Origin: Kazachstania africana CBS 2517
Lineage: Eukaryota; Ascomycota; Saccharomycetes; Saccharomycetales; Saccharomycetaceae
DNA: 64,000 bases
Assembly: GCF_000304475.1 (NCBI RefSeq)
Contig: NC_018940.1
Coordinates: 1,116,001 to 1,180,000, forward strand
Direction: 5' to 3'
The translations under genes were made by a program, and so were the position numbers. Position 1 is the first letter of the stretch, and each line of letters opens with the position of its first letter. This document shows, one piece after another, positions 38,594-47,368 of the stretch. The notes under the pieces are model-generated. The model was not told the DNA's origin, made no database searches, and saw nothing but the letters and a program-made list of their open reading frames with translations.

Positions 38594-41500
38594 CTATTGC
38601 TTTTCGTATTGTTCCCAGTTGTCCAGGATGGACTTGATTTTTTCAGAGCCAGTTAAATCGTAGACACCCTGGAAATATTCCTTTGTTATTTGGAAAGGTT
38701 TAGCAGTTAGATTTGGAATATATTTACCGACCAACCTGTTCGTCTTGACATTTTCTTTGAGGATATTCTTTTTGATGAAATTCTTGAATGGCTTTACACC
38801 GTTTCTAAGATAAGAGGAATGGAATGGAACAGAAATACCACGCAACGGAATGCAAGCAAAGCCTCTTTCTAATTCGATAGGTTGCCCTTTAGCCAAGCTG
38901 GATTTCGAGACCTCATCTACAATCTCGAATAGGTGAGCTTCGACTTCTTCGAGAGGCATAGATTCCTGTAATTTAACAATATCAATCTTTTGCATTTTTA
39001 TGAAGTTTAATACGTTAGTTAAAGTGTCCAATGCTCTCAAATCACCAGCTGCAACATATTGCTGACCCTCTACGTTGTAATTAACAATTTCCAAAAGCCA
39101 CGTAGTTCTTGAGGCAACTTTTTCCACGACGAATATTAAAGCCTCTTGAGTAAAGGTCGGACTCACTCTACCTGGGTTAACTGCAACCATACCATAATTA
39201 GATCTGCCCAAGTGATCTCTTGGAACTGCACATTGCATTGTCATACCCCTGTAGAATACGACTTCAACAAGTGATTCAATGGACATAATGTCTGCCAAAG
39301 AAGCTAGTGCGGCATATTCACCTAGGGAATGGCCAGCAAATGCAGCACCTACAGGAATTAAACCCTTAGATTTCAAATCCTCGTAGGCTGCCTTCTCCAT
39401 GAGAGTTAAAGCGGGTTGAGTGAATTGAGTGGCTGATAGTAAACCATTAACAGATTTGAAGGTGTAGGAAGTAGTATCCTCATCTATCTCCTTAAAGATT
39501 TTTTCCGATTTTACCTCTCCATCAACGATTGTTTCGAACATCATTTGAGTGTAATTCTCTCTAATCTCTCTACCCTTTTCACCACCAAAGTAGACAGTGT
39601 ACTCCTTTGGATTGTTTTTAACGATATCTAAGATGGAAATACCATAAGTGTTTCTGAAATGAGTATCTGCTCTATCCCAAACGTTCTTGGCAACTTCAGA
39701 AGATTCATATAAGTCCATACCCATACCTTGTTCTTGAGAACCTTGGCCCGTGAACACAAATGTTGATACAGGTTGTTCGATTTCTGCTTCACCAGTCAAA
39801 ACAATGGTATCTTGGTCGTTCTTAGTTTCAAATTTGACCACTTTACGGCCATTGATCATGCCAACATGTTGGATAACTGTTGTTAATTGAGTGTTTGGTA
39901 AAACCATATTGACGAATTGGCAGGTATAGCCACGAACTCTCGAAGAAACCCCATCAGCAGCACAGTTTTCAATAAGCGCTCTAATATTCGCAGAAGAGTA
40001 CATACCATGTGTAATTGTACCTGGCAAGTTAGCATAACTGGCAAAATGGCGAGAGACATGAATTGGATTCAAGTCTCCAGATACTCTACCATAAGTTACG
40101 TTTGTACTTGGAGATTGAGAAGTTAGTGTAGCAATAGGGATAGGGTTTTCCAAATTCACGTTCTGTTCTAATGTAGAGGCATTTCTGCTTAAGAAATCGA
40201 TGACTGGGTTACCATATGATTCACCAGCATCATAATCGACAAAACCAATTTCAATTTTTTCCTTAGTTGGAAGTTCCATCTTAATAGGACCATAACATTT
40301 AACAGATGAGAACACGTTAGCGCTGTTGAAAGTGACTTCGCTTTCCATTTCAAACGTCAAATTTTTGCCTAAAAGATCAATTTCCTCATCGTCAAGATGG
40401 AACCATTCCTTGGATTGAAGAACTGAGATGTCCTTAGCGGAATTAATGTTCATTTCGTAAATAGGTTCGTCAATTTTTTGGAAAGTGTTCTCATAATCAT
40501 CATATGCGCCTCTGTAGAAAAAGGATGATGTGACTTCCATTACAGGTTTAGAATCTCTGATCAGGGTACCAACAACTTCTACTACTTTACCAGTAGGTTG
40601 GTTGACAACTGATTTAATAACAGCAGAAGTCGAGACGACGTCATTTTCTTGCAAAGGAGTTGCGCCAGGACACATTCTATATCCATTGGATAAATGTACA
40701 AGCTTCAATAAATCACCGTCCACAGTTTCCGGGAATATAGCTTTGATAATAGCTCTCCAGCCAATAACGATGGCAAAATCCATTGGAGCTAGTGTTGTTC
40801 TACCAGATCTTGGAACGAAATCTTCACAATTATTACCAATAGCATGTGTAAATTCAGTGATGGCTTCGGTTGTAATGGTAAATGAACCGCCGTGGATAAC
40901 ATCCCTTGCGTTGAAATTCAAGTTGAATGGTTCGTCAATCCATAACTTCCAATATAACTCTTTAATTCTGTTGTTACGGTCTTCCATAACCTCAAAAATT
41001 GGAGCAAACCCATCTTCTGGTCTATAAACATATAGCAAAGGTAGGGAGACAGGTTTGCCATCCATTGTTCTATTTTCGATCAATTCCAATTGGATCAAAT
41101 TTTCCTTTATCAACCTAAGCACTGCAGTAGGTTTTCTTTCTCCATGTACGGGCTCAAGTAAAGTAACAACAGTTTTAGAGGAATCATTTTGGTTCTTAAT
41201 ATCAATAACCATATGCTTGCAAGGTTTAAAGACTTTTCTGGCGGCATTTTCTGCGAATAATGAACCTTGAATAAATCTGGCACTGGTAAAGAAAGCATGT
41301 CTCCAATCTTTGTTAGGGCCAGCCAATAATTTGAACCATGCCACCTCATCTGTGTTCACTGTTGCCTTGCAAGAGACTGAATCAAGTACTTCTTTGTCAG
41401 ATGGAGTTGGATCTTGGCCACCGAAATACTCAACGACAGGAATATTAGACATGTCATTATCATAGTAATCGTTCAATAACATCTTCACATGACCGTCATG

Positions 41501-44500
41501 AATACCATCAAGAATTTCCTTAATTGGTTCATCAATAGTTTTTGTGAACTGAGCAGCGACTGGGCCGTGTAAAATACAGGTTCTTTCGACATCTTCATCG
41601 ACAACAGCTTCCAAATTTTCTGACTGCCATAAGGAATCCTTCTTAAAAAAGAACTCGAATCTGTTATCTAGGACAGGAACGAAAGGAACAGGTTTCTGTA
41701 ACGGGTTTTGACAGCAACTTAAGAAATAGTCGACATCTTGAGCGTTCATGTATTGTTCTTTGGCAGCAGGTAAAGTCTTAAATACCAAATCAAGAGCCTT
41801 CTCTGGTTCATCCAATACGGAGTATGATTGGATAATAGAGGTACACTTGGTCGTGATGAAACGTTCTTCAACACGACGTAAGAAATCACCAGTGAAGTTT
41901 CTTAAAGTTGGATCAATCCATGAGTCAGTAGACTTTATAAACATCAGTTCTACTAACCTCTTGGCAACCTCCTCGTATGTCATACCAATCAGGTCACGGA
42001 CTTCACCGTTTACAGTGGCAAACCATGGCTTTTGGGTATCAGCATTCAATTTCGCAATAATGTAGTCTTTTTTGGCATCAAGTGCAGCTTGTAGCTTATT
42101 CTTTGGTAAATTAAAAATCGTGTCATCTAATTCTTTCCAAAAAACAACGCAACGGGTAGCAAGTTTATGAATTGGTTCACCCATTTCTGAGCGAACTGTA
42201 ATAATACCACCAGTTGGTTTCTTGTAGGTATTCTCCCATTGGTTGTCCGAAACACCGACACAATCAGCAATTGCTCGTTTGGCAGCTGGAGAAGTCTTTG
42301 CTTCCTTAGCAGTCATAACTCTAGAGCCAAATAGGAAACCGTCAAATGGCATTGGTGGGTAACTGTACTTGGTAGACCATTCACCAGTCAAGTACTTATA
42401 AGTGTCTTCAGCGGAACCAAAACCGGAACCAGCGATCAGAACAATGTTAGATTGTCTTCTAATTTTAGAGTACATTTGTAGTACTGGAGCATGGAAGTCT
42501 TCGTATGAATGATGACCACCTGCTCTACCACCAGTCCACTGTAATACAATCGGGAAATTTGGATGGGCCTTGGCAATATTTATTACCTGTGAGATAGAAT
42601 CAATAGAACCAGGCTTTAAACCCAAATGAGTTAAACCTAAAGTTTCAATATATTCCGTAGCAATTTCAATGGAAGGAACACCGGCACCAATAGTCAGTGA
42701 CTGAATTGGATAGCCTCTTTGTCTCAGTTCTTTGATTAAAGGAATACCCCATTGCATCATTCTTGGGTTAACGTAAATTAAGTTAATAGCCAAACTATGA
42801 CCAGGTTCAATTTGAGCAACGACATCATCGATGGCTTTAGTCATACCTTCTGGAGAAAAGTAACCACCTCCTGCTAATTCAATTTGGTATCCAGCGTTTA
42901 TGGTGGCGGCAACAAAATCTGGTGAAACAGTTGTTGGTGTCATACCAGGAACTAAAAGTGGTGCTCTACCTAATAATTTGGAGAATTTTGTGTCAACGTA
43001 GACTTTACCGTTCTTATTCATTGCTAATTTTGGGTGGAATTGCTTGAGCCAGTTAGGATTTCTCTTGATAGAATGAGAAAATAATTCTTGTTTGAAACCA
43101 TAGTCGTCATCTGGATTAATCTCTAGAGTACCAGCAACGATGATACGGACACCAGTACCATCTTTGTTACGGTGAGTTAGAACACCTAGCCCAGAAGCAC
43201 CACCAGGGCCAAAATCCAGGATGTGAGACACTTCGAACTGTGTAGATGTTTCCCAATTGACTGGTAGATTTATAATACAGTCGACCACTCTAGCAACAAT
43301 TGAACCTTTATAATCTTTTAAGTCTTCACCATTGAATGTATCATAAACAGGGATCATTAAGTCATTATTGAAAAATTCAATGTCGTGGTCTTTGAGGTCG
43401 TTCAATATTAAATCGTTAGCGGGAACTAGTAAGTGGGAATGGAAGGGAGAAGTAACTGGCAAAAATCTGTTTGAAATCTTTAATTTTCTTTCACTGTGTG
43501 GAATTCTTGATTGGTCCAGACCGGATGGTGCTTTAGCCTTTCTAAGAGCTAAATTTAGACCATATAATGATTGTGGAGGACCTGAAACAACTAAGTTTCT
43601 TGCACCATTAACTAATGAGATGACGATATGTTTTTCGGCTGGTAAATGTGCATTAGTCTTATCGATAAAGCTTTGTACTTGATCTTTAGTTAAATTTGAG
43701 ACAGTTAACATTGGAGATGGTACACCTTCACCGTTTTCTATAGAATCTTCGACGATTGATGGGGGTAAAGAAGTGTTTGGATAAGCTAGGAAACAACGAG
43801 TACCGATAAAGAAGAGTAAAGAGATTGCTTTCTTCATTGCTACATTGAATGAGTCCCATGAATCTGCTTCAGCGATAGCAATTGCAGTGGCTAAGCCTTG
43901 AGAGTGGCCAGTGGCACCTTTTAAGTAGGATCTTAACTCACCTGGAGTGAAGCCTAGAAGTTTTGCAGTTAAAGCGTAGTGCACAAATTGGATAACACCG
44001 ATTAGTGGACAAGATATGGGAATTGATAAAAGGTAGTCATTATCGGGGGTTTTTGATGGAGTTTCTAGCCAATCCATTAATTTGAAGCCCTGGTTGAAGA
44101 CCTTTTCAGCGTCAGAAGAAGATTTGGTTAATTCATCTAGTGTGGTTGCAGCAGATTCGATGATATCAGATACTAAAACGTTATATGTACGGTAAAGATC
44201 TCTTAATTCTTCAAAATAATCGTCTGTATTACCTTGACCACCAAAAATAGCCACCAGTGAAGTATCGTCATTGGTTTTTTCAAATAAAGCTGCAGTAGTA
44301 TTTTTCTCAAATGGGATATTAGCAACAACTTTAGCATTAATGAAATTTTTTATCAATTCTTTAACTTTCAACAATGGTGTGTCATTATTTTTTAAGAGGT
44401 CAGCACCTAACGTATGAATATCATTGCCATGTAAATAACTGTGTTCGAATTCTTGTAGAGAAGTTTGTAAGACTTCATTGAATTGGTTTCTATCGTTGTT

Positions 44501-44719
44501 TGGGATAATAAGAGATGAAATATAGGCCAAGAATTTACCTAGTAATTCGGCAGAAGAATTTGGTTCATCATCAGCTGCAAAACCTTCCGTTGGTTCGGGT
44601 AAAGTTTTCTTGAATTGTTCTTGTAATTGAGAAGCAGCAAAGAATGAAACAGTTGGTACGGAAAGTACGTGTTCAATAGAGCCGTGTGAGAGTGTTAATG
44701 ATCTTGTGGAAACCATCAT
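38594..44719 (-). CDS. FAS1: Fatty acid synthase beta subunit
   Basis: 2041 residues from the ATG at 44719 (S. cerevisiae 2051); a second ATG follows directly. Domains in order: acetyltransferase with GHSQG (serine near 271), FMN enoyl reductase at about 570-850, dehydratase hot-dog region with the catalytic DLNPIHVS near 1553, and malonyl/palmitoyl transferase with AGHSLGEYAAL near 1795. With Fas2 it forms the cytosolic alpha6beta6 synthase that makes palmitoyl- and stearoyl-CoA. Codon choice is strongly biased, as for an abundant protein. Three UAS_INO elements 470-730 bp upstream imply Ino2/Ino4 control. In S. cerevisiae it is YKL182W, so it is a chromosome XI gene among chromosome XII neighbours. 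Confidence 0.99.
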   Translation of the reverse strand: MMVSTRSLTLSHGSIEHVLSVPTVSFFAASQLQEQFKKTLPEPTEGFAADDEPNSSAELLGKFLAYISSLIIPNNDRNQFNEVLQTSLQEFEHSYLHGNDIHTLGADLLKNNDTPLLKVKELIKNFINAKVVANIPFEKNTTAALFEKTNDDTSLVAIFGGQGNTDDYFEELRDLYRTYNVLVSDIIESAATTLDELTKSSSDAEKVFNQGFKLMDWLETPSKTPDNDYLLSIPISCPLIGVIQFVHYALTAKLLGFTPGELRSYLKGATGHSQGLATAIAIAEADSWDSFNVAMKKAISLLFFIGTRCFLAYPNTSLPPSIVEDSIENGEGVPSPMLTVSNLTKDQVQSFIDKTNAHLPAEKHIVISLVNGARNLVVSGPPQSLYGLNLALRKAKAPSGLDQSRIPHSERKLKISNRFLPVTSPFHSHLLVPANDLILNDLKDHDIEFFNNDLMIPVYDTFNGEDLKDYKGSIVARVVDCIINLPVNWETSTQFEVSHILDFGPGGASGLGVLTHRNKDGTGVRIIVAGTLEINPDDDYGFKQELFSHSIKRNPNWLKQFHPKLAMNKNGKVYVDTKFSKLLGRAPLLVPGMTPTTVSPDFVAATINAGYQIELAGGGYFSPEGMTKAIDDVVAQIEPGHSLAINLIYVNPRMMQWGIPLIKELRQRGYPIQSLTIGAGVPSIEIATEYIETLGLTHLGLKPGSIDSISQVINIAKAHPNFPIVLQWTGGRAGGHHSYEDFHAPVLQMYSKIRRQSNIVLIAGSGFGSAEDTYKYLTGEWSTKYSYPPMPFDGFLFGSRVMTAKEAKTSPAAKRAIADCVGVSDNQWENTYKKPTGGIITVRSEMGEPIHKLATRCVVFWKELDDTIFNLPKNKLQAALDAKKDYIIAKLNADTQKPWFATVNGEVRDLIGMTYEEVAKRLVELMFIKSTDSWIDPTLRNFTGDFLRRVEERFITTKCTSIIQSYSVLDEPEKALDLVFKTLPAAKEQYMNAQDVDYFLSCCQNPLQKPVPFVPVLDNRFEFFFKKDSLWQSENLEAVVDEDVERTCILHGPVAAQFTKTIDEPIKEILDGIHDGHVKMLLNDYYDNDMSNIPVVEYFGGQDPTPSDKEVLDSVSCKATVNTDEVAWFKLLAGPNKDWRHAFFTSARFIQGSLFAENAARKVFKPCKHMVIDIKNQNDSSKTVVTLLEPVHGERKPTAVLRLIKENLIQLELIENRTMDGKPVSLPLLYVYRPEDGFAPIFEVMEDRNNRIKELYWKLWIDEPFNLNFNARDVIHGGSFTITTEAITEFTHAIGNNCEDFVPRSGRTTLAPMDFAIVIGWRAIIKAIFPETVDGDLLKLVHLSNGYRMCPGATPLQENDVVSTSAVIKSVVNQPTGKVVEVVGTLIRDSKPVMEVTSSFFYRGAYDDYENTFQKIDEPIYEMNINSAKDISVLQSKEWFHLDDEEIDLLGKNLTFEMESEVTFNSANVFSSVKCYGPIKMELPTKEKIEIGFVDYDAGESYGNPVIDFLSRNASTLEQNVNLENPIPIATLTSQSPSTNVTYGRVSGDLNPIHVSRHFASYANLPGTITHGMYSSANIRALIENCAADGVSSRVRGYTCQFVNMVLPNTQLTTVIQHVGMINGRKVVKFETKNDQDTIVLTGEAEIEQPVSTFVFTGQGSQEQGMGMDLYESSEVAKNVWDRADTHFRNTYGISILDIVKNNPKEYTVYFGGEKGREIRENYTQMMFETIVDGEVKSEKIFKEIDEDTTSYTFKSVNGLLSATQFTQPALTLMEKAAYEDLKSKGLIPVGAAFAGHSLGEYAALASLADIMSIESLVEVVFYRGMTMQCAVPRDHLGRSNYGMVAVNPGRVSPTFTQEALIFVVEKVASRTTWLLEIVNYNVEGQQYVAAGDLRALDTLTNVLNFIKMQKIDIVKLQESMPLEEVEAHLFEIVDEVSKSSLAKGQPIELERGFACIPLRGISVPFHSSYLRNGVKPFKNFIKKNILKENVKTNRLVGKYIPNLTAKPFQITKEYFQGVYDLTGSEKIKSILDNWEQYEKQ

Positions 44720-45191
44720 TAATTTCAGCTTAGTTTATCGAATGTTTATAAATTATAGTGTTTATTGGAAACTTGAAAAAGAAGAAGGTTTCAATGATAA
44801 AGAAGGTGAAGCAACTTTTTGAGAGATAATTTTATATTCTTTCTCTTATTAGAAGCTTTTTCACTATTAGAAGTATCTTTCTTTTTAAATTTTCTTCGAT
44901 ATTTATTAGTTTTGTTCTTAAATATCAATCAATTAGAATTCGAAAGAAAAGTGAAGAAAGCCACTGTGTATCTAGTTACGTCTTTCTAGATAATGAATGA
45001 AAAAAGTTGAGATGATATATAAACGTTCGTCAACAATACAACAAAGCAGTAACGATAAGAATTATTATAAACGGTATGTGACTACTTCGCCTCCAGCAAG
45101 TGTAATAATACTTTTTGTTTACGTACAAGTTATACACGTTTTGAATTGCAATTCATATTCTTGTTTTTTCAACCATCGAGATTCATTTCAG

Positions 45192-45200
45192 CATGTGAAA
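45192..45200 (+). promoter_or_regulatory. UAS_INO element (CATGTGAAA), FAS1 promoter
   Basis: Match to the Ino2/Ino4 core CATGTGAAA, 473 bp upstream of the FAS1 ATG. FAS1 of S. cerevisiae is controlled by the same element. Confidence 0.75.
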
Positions 45201-45256
45201 AAGAAGTTCTGCATCGAATTCTGAGAAGGGCATCAGTCCGACTCTTAAGTTTCATT

Positions 45257-45270
45257 TTTCACATGTGAAA
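45257..45270. promoter_or_regulatory. Palindromic UAS_INO (TTTCACATGTGAAA), FAS1 promoter
   Basis: A perfect 14-bp palindrome that reads as an Ino2/Ino4 site on both strands, the strongest of three such sites. It lies 538 bp from the FAS1 ATG and about 2.1 kb from INA1. Confidence 0.85.
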
Positions 45271-45313
45271 GCGCTAATTTCTCGGAAAAAAAAAACTTCG
45301 AAGGGAAGGTTGC

Positions 45314-45337
45314 GGCCGGGTGATACAGGCCGGGTGA
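45314..45337. promoter_or_regulatory. Direct repeat of GGCCGGGTGA in the FAS1 promoter
   Basis: Two identical 10-bp units at 45314-45323 and 45328-45337, embedded between UAS_INO sites. Each contains CCGGGTGA, one base off the Reb1 consensus CCGGGTAA; a third CCGGGTGA lies near 45869. Reb1 sites occur in the S. cerevisiae FAS1 and FAS2 promoters, so a Reb1-like role is plausible but unproved. Confidence 0.45.
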
Positions 45338-45433
45338 CGCAGCACGAGAGTACAGCACCGTACATTGCCTTTGAAAAGTTTTTTCCGGTGAAGCCAAGTG
45401 GAAGAGAAGAGGCACTTGGTAGTGTTAAATATG

Positions 45434-45442
45434 CATGTGAAA
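45434..45442 (+). promoter_or_regulatory. UAS_INO element (CATGTGAAA), third copy
   Basis: Third copy of CATGTGAAA in 250 bp, 715 bp upstream of FAS1. Clustering makes chance matches unlikely. Confidence 0.7.
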
Positions 45443-46600
45443 ATTCGATTACAAAAAAAATAGTTGAGGCCGAGAAAATGGAACGGAAGTTTATATTTTT
45501 TTATATTATAGCTCTTAGTTTTTCTCGGCCAATGTGCTTTTCTCATAGCAAAAAGCATGTGCTATTCGTAAACACAAAGAGACAGTCTGTTAGAAGATGT
45601 GTATGGAACTTATCTTGACACTTACTCTAACATGATGCATGGATGTACTTATTATAGCTACGCCCATTAACAGGTCATCTCTCTTTATTAAATTTGATGC
45701 TTTCGCTAGCACCGAGGGGAATCGAACTAATATATGATATAATAAGGAGGAAATTAAAATTTAGTAAGATTAAAGATGATGCCAGGATTATCCTTTTCTG
45801 ATTCATGGCTATATAATAATATTTTTCCTATAAAGGACATGTAACTCCTGGTGCTTACGCCATGCTAGACCGGGTGATGTGTTTTCTGTCACTTACAAGT
45901 AGATAAGACTTCTATTTCTGGTATTGTTTTATCTTACATTTTTTTTGTAAATTTTCAACAATTATCACTTCCACGTAATAGTTAATCGAAGTCTGCGGTG
46001 TTCTTCAAATTTCTGAGCGCGTCACTCAACAAAAAAAAGCCAGAAGCCAAGATGAGTGTTAAAAAATAAGCTTCAAAGCAGCTGAGAAATAAAGGGAAAA
46101 AACTCCATCAGATCATACGTGGTAATTCCACGCCGGGAAATCATTCTTTCTCAACGTGATAGTTTCAACAATAAATGCGCGCCATTAGCGGCGATATTAT
46201 CCAAGTTGGAGCGTAGAGGGCAATCGCATTGCCTAAGAGAGAAGTAAGGATACGCTTACTTGTACATTAGTGTAAACTATTCCTTTAGTCCATTATACTT
46301 GGTACCCACTATTGTTCCTTCCCACAGGGCGTCTATTAAAATGATCACAAGTTGCAAGAGCGGTAATACGCAATATTGTTTCTCTCGCAAGTATGACTGC
46401 TTGTATATTATACTACATACATCAACAGATCTTTTTACCTGGGAATTAGCTAGTTGAAATGGTTCCGGCGTCCCCCGGGGGTCCAAAAAATAACCTATTA
46501 TATTTTTTAGGCAAAAATAAAACCATGATATGTGCATAAATCTAAATTGCAAAAATCAAAGCTTAACGGGAAATTTCCATCATTTTAATTATCAAGTAGA

Positions 46601-46614
46601 CAGGCTCGAGCCTG
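46601..46614. repeat. 14-bp palindrome CAGGCTCGAGCCTG upstream of INA1
   Basis: Perfect inverted repeat with a CTCGAG centre, 755-768 bp upstream of the INA1 ATG. It could be a dimeric factor site. I cannot name the factor. Confidence 0.5.
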
Positions 46615-47368
46615 CTTATCTTAGCCAACAACTTTCATTTGTGTTTCTGATTTCCGCTTTCTCTCTCTCGGTCCCATGGAATGATGTTCCTTCTGCTGCT
46701 TGAGGCGAAAAATCCTAAACGAATATAAAATCTCTTCAGAAGTCTTCGTACCTTTTTCTCTCTCCGTCCGGCTTGCTGCATTGTTAAACTTACTTTATTT
46801 TTCTTTTCATTTCTTGCCTACTTGCCTTCGAGGGTTTCTCACCTTGGTGGGCAACGACAGATTTTGAAGAAGCAAGAAAAAAATTGTTGAATTGTCATTT
46901 AGAATGACAAGCTCACATCAACTACTCTTGAGGAATGCTCTTGCTTCCCAACATTACTGCTGCAAAAGGTTTTTTGCTCCACCCTCCATTTGTTTACATT
47001 TGCCAAAAAAAAAAATTCAACTCTTTTCTTAACAGATGTATGCTCAGTGGATTTACAGGTGACTTTGCTCATGTAAGGTTTCTCCTCATGGTACCTCTCT
47101 TGTCATCATCACCTTCATCACCATATTGTTCTATATTACATATATATAAAGTTCTATTTTCATACCTCTTGTTCAGGTTCAGATTCTTACTTCCTTTTCA
47201 AGCTTACATCATCAACAAGGAAAAGAAAGAAAGAACTTTCTTCACTCAAAGACATATTCTCTCTTTGCTGATACCACATCCTGTTTTGAATATATTCCCA
47301 ATAATTATAGCATAATATTAATTCTACACAAAAGAGAAAATAATAATATCTAATAATATAAAATAAAA

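Larger units (their letters stand above)
44720..47368. other. 2.65-kb divergent intergenic region between FAS1 and INA1
   Basis: The longest gene-free stretch. The FAS1-proximal part holds three UAS_INO elements and a direct repeat of GGCCGGGTGA. Farther on are a tRNA-like B box on the minus strand (45719-45727), a CCCCCGGGGG palindrome near 46473-46482, and a 14-bp palindrome at 46601-46614. From 46640 on, the DNA is rich in pyrimidine runs, typical of the promoter and long 5' leader of a highly expressed gene, here INA1. The short frames present look random. In S. cerevisiae the sister region contains LOT5, SPE1, ASH1 and MTR2 between FAS1 and FAT3; none is left here. Confidence 0.6.

Noticed and set aside
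40530..41027. 165-codon plus-strand frame inside FAS1
   Set aside because: It is antisense to the FAS1 dehydratase region and arises from FAS1 codon bias.
45257..45270. CACATG motif as a possible CDEI centromere element
   Set aside because: No CDEII or CDEIII follows on either side, and flanking TTT/AAA with two more CATGTGAAA copies fit UAS_INO.
44997..45618. Frames of 75-117 codons between FAS1 and INA1
   Set aside because: They overlap regulatory motifs, have opposite-strand frames of similar length, and show no domain-like features.
45770..45810. ATGATG and CTGA resembling C and D boxes of a snoRNA
   Set aside because: The boxes are only about 26 nt apart, the C box is imperfect and there is no closing stem.
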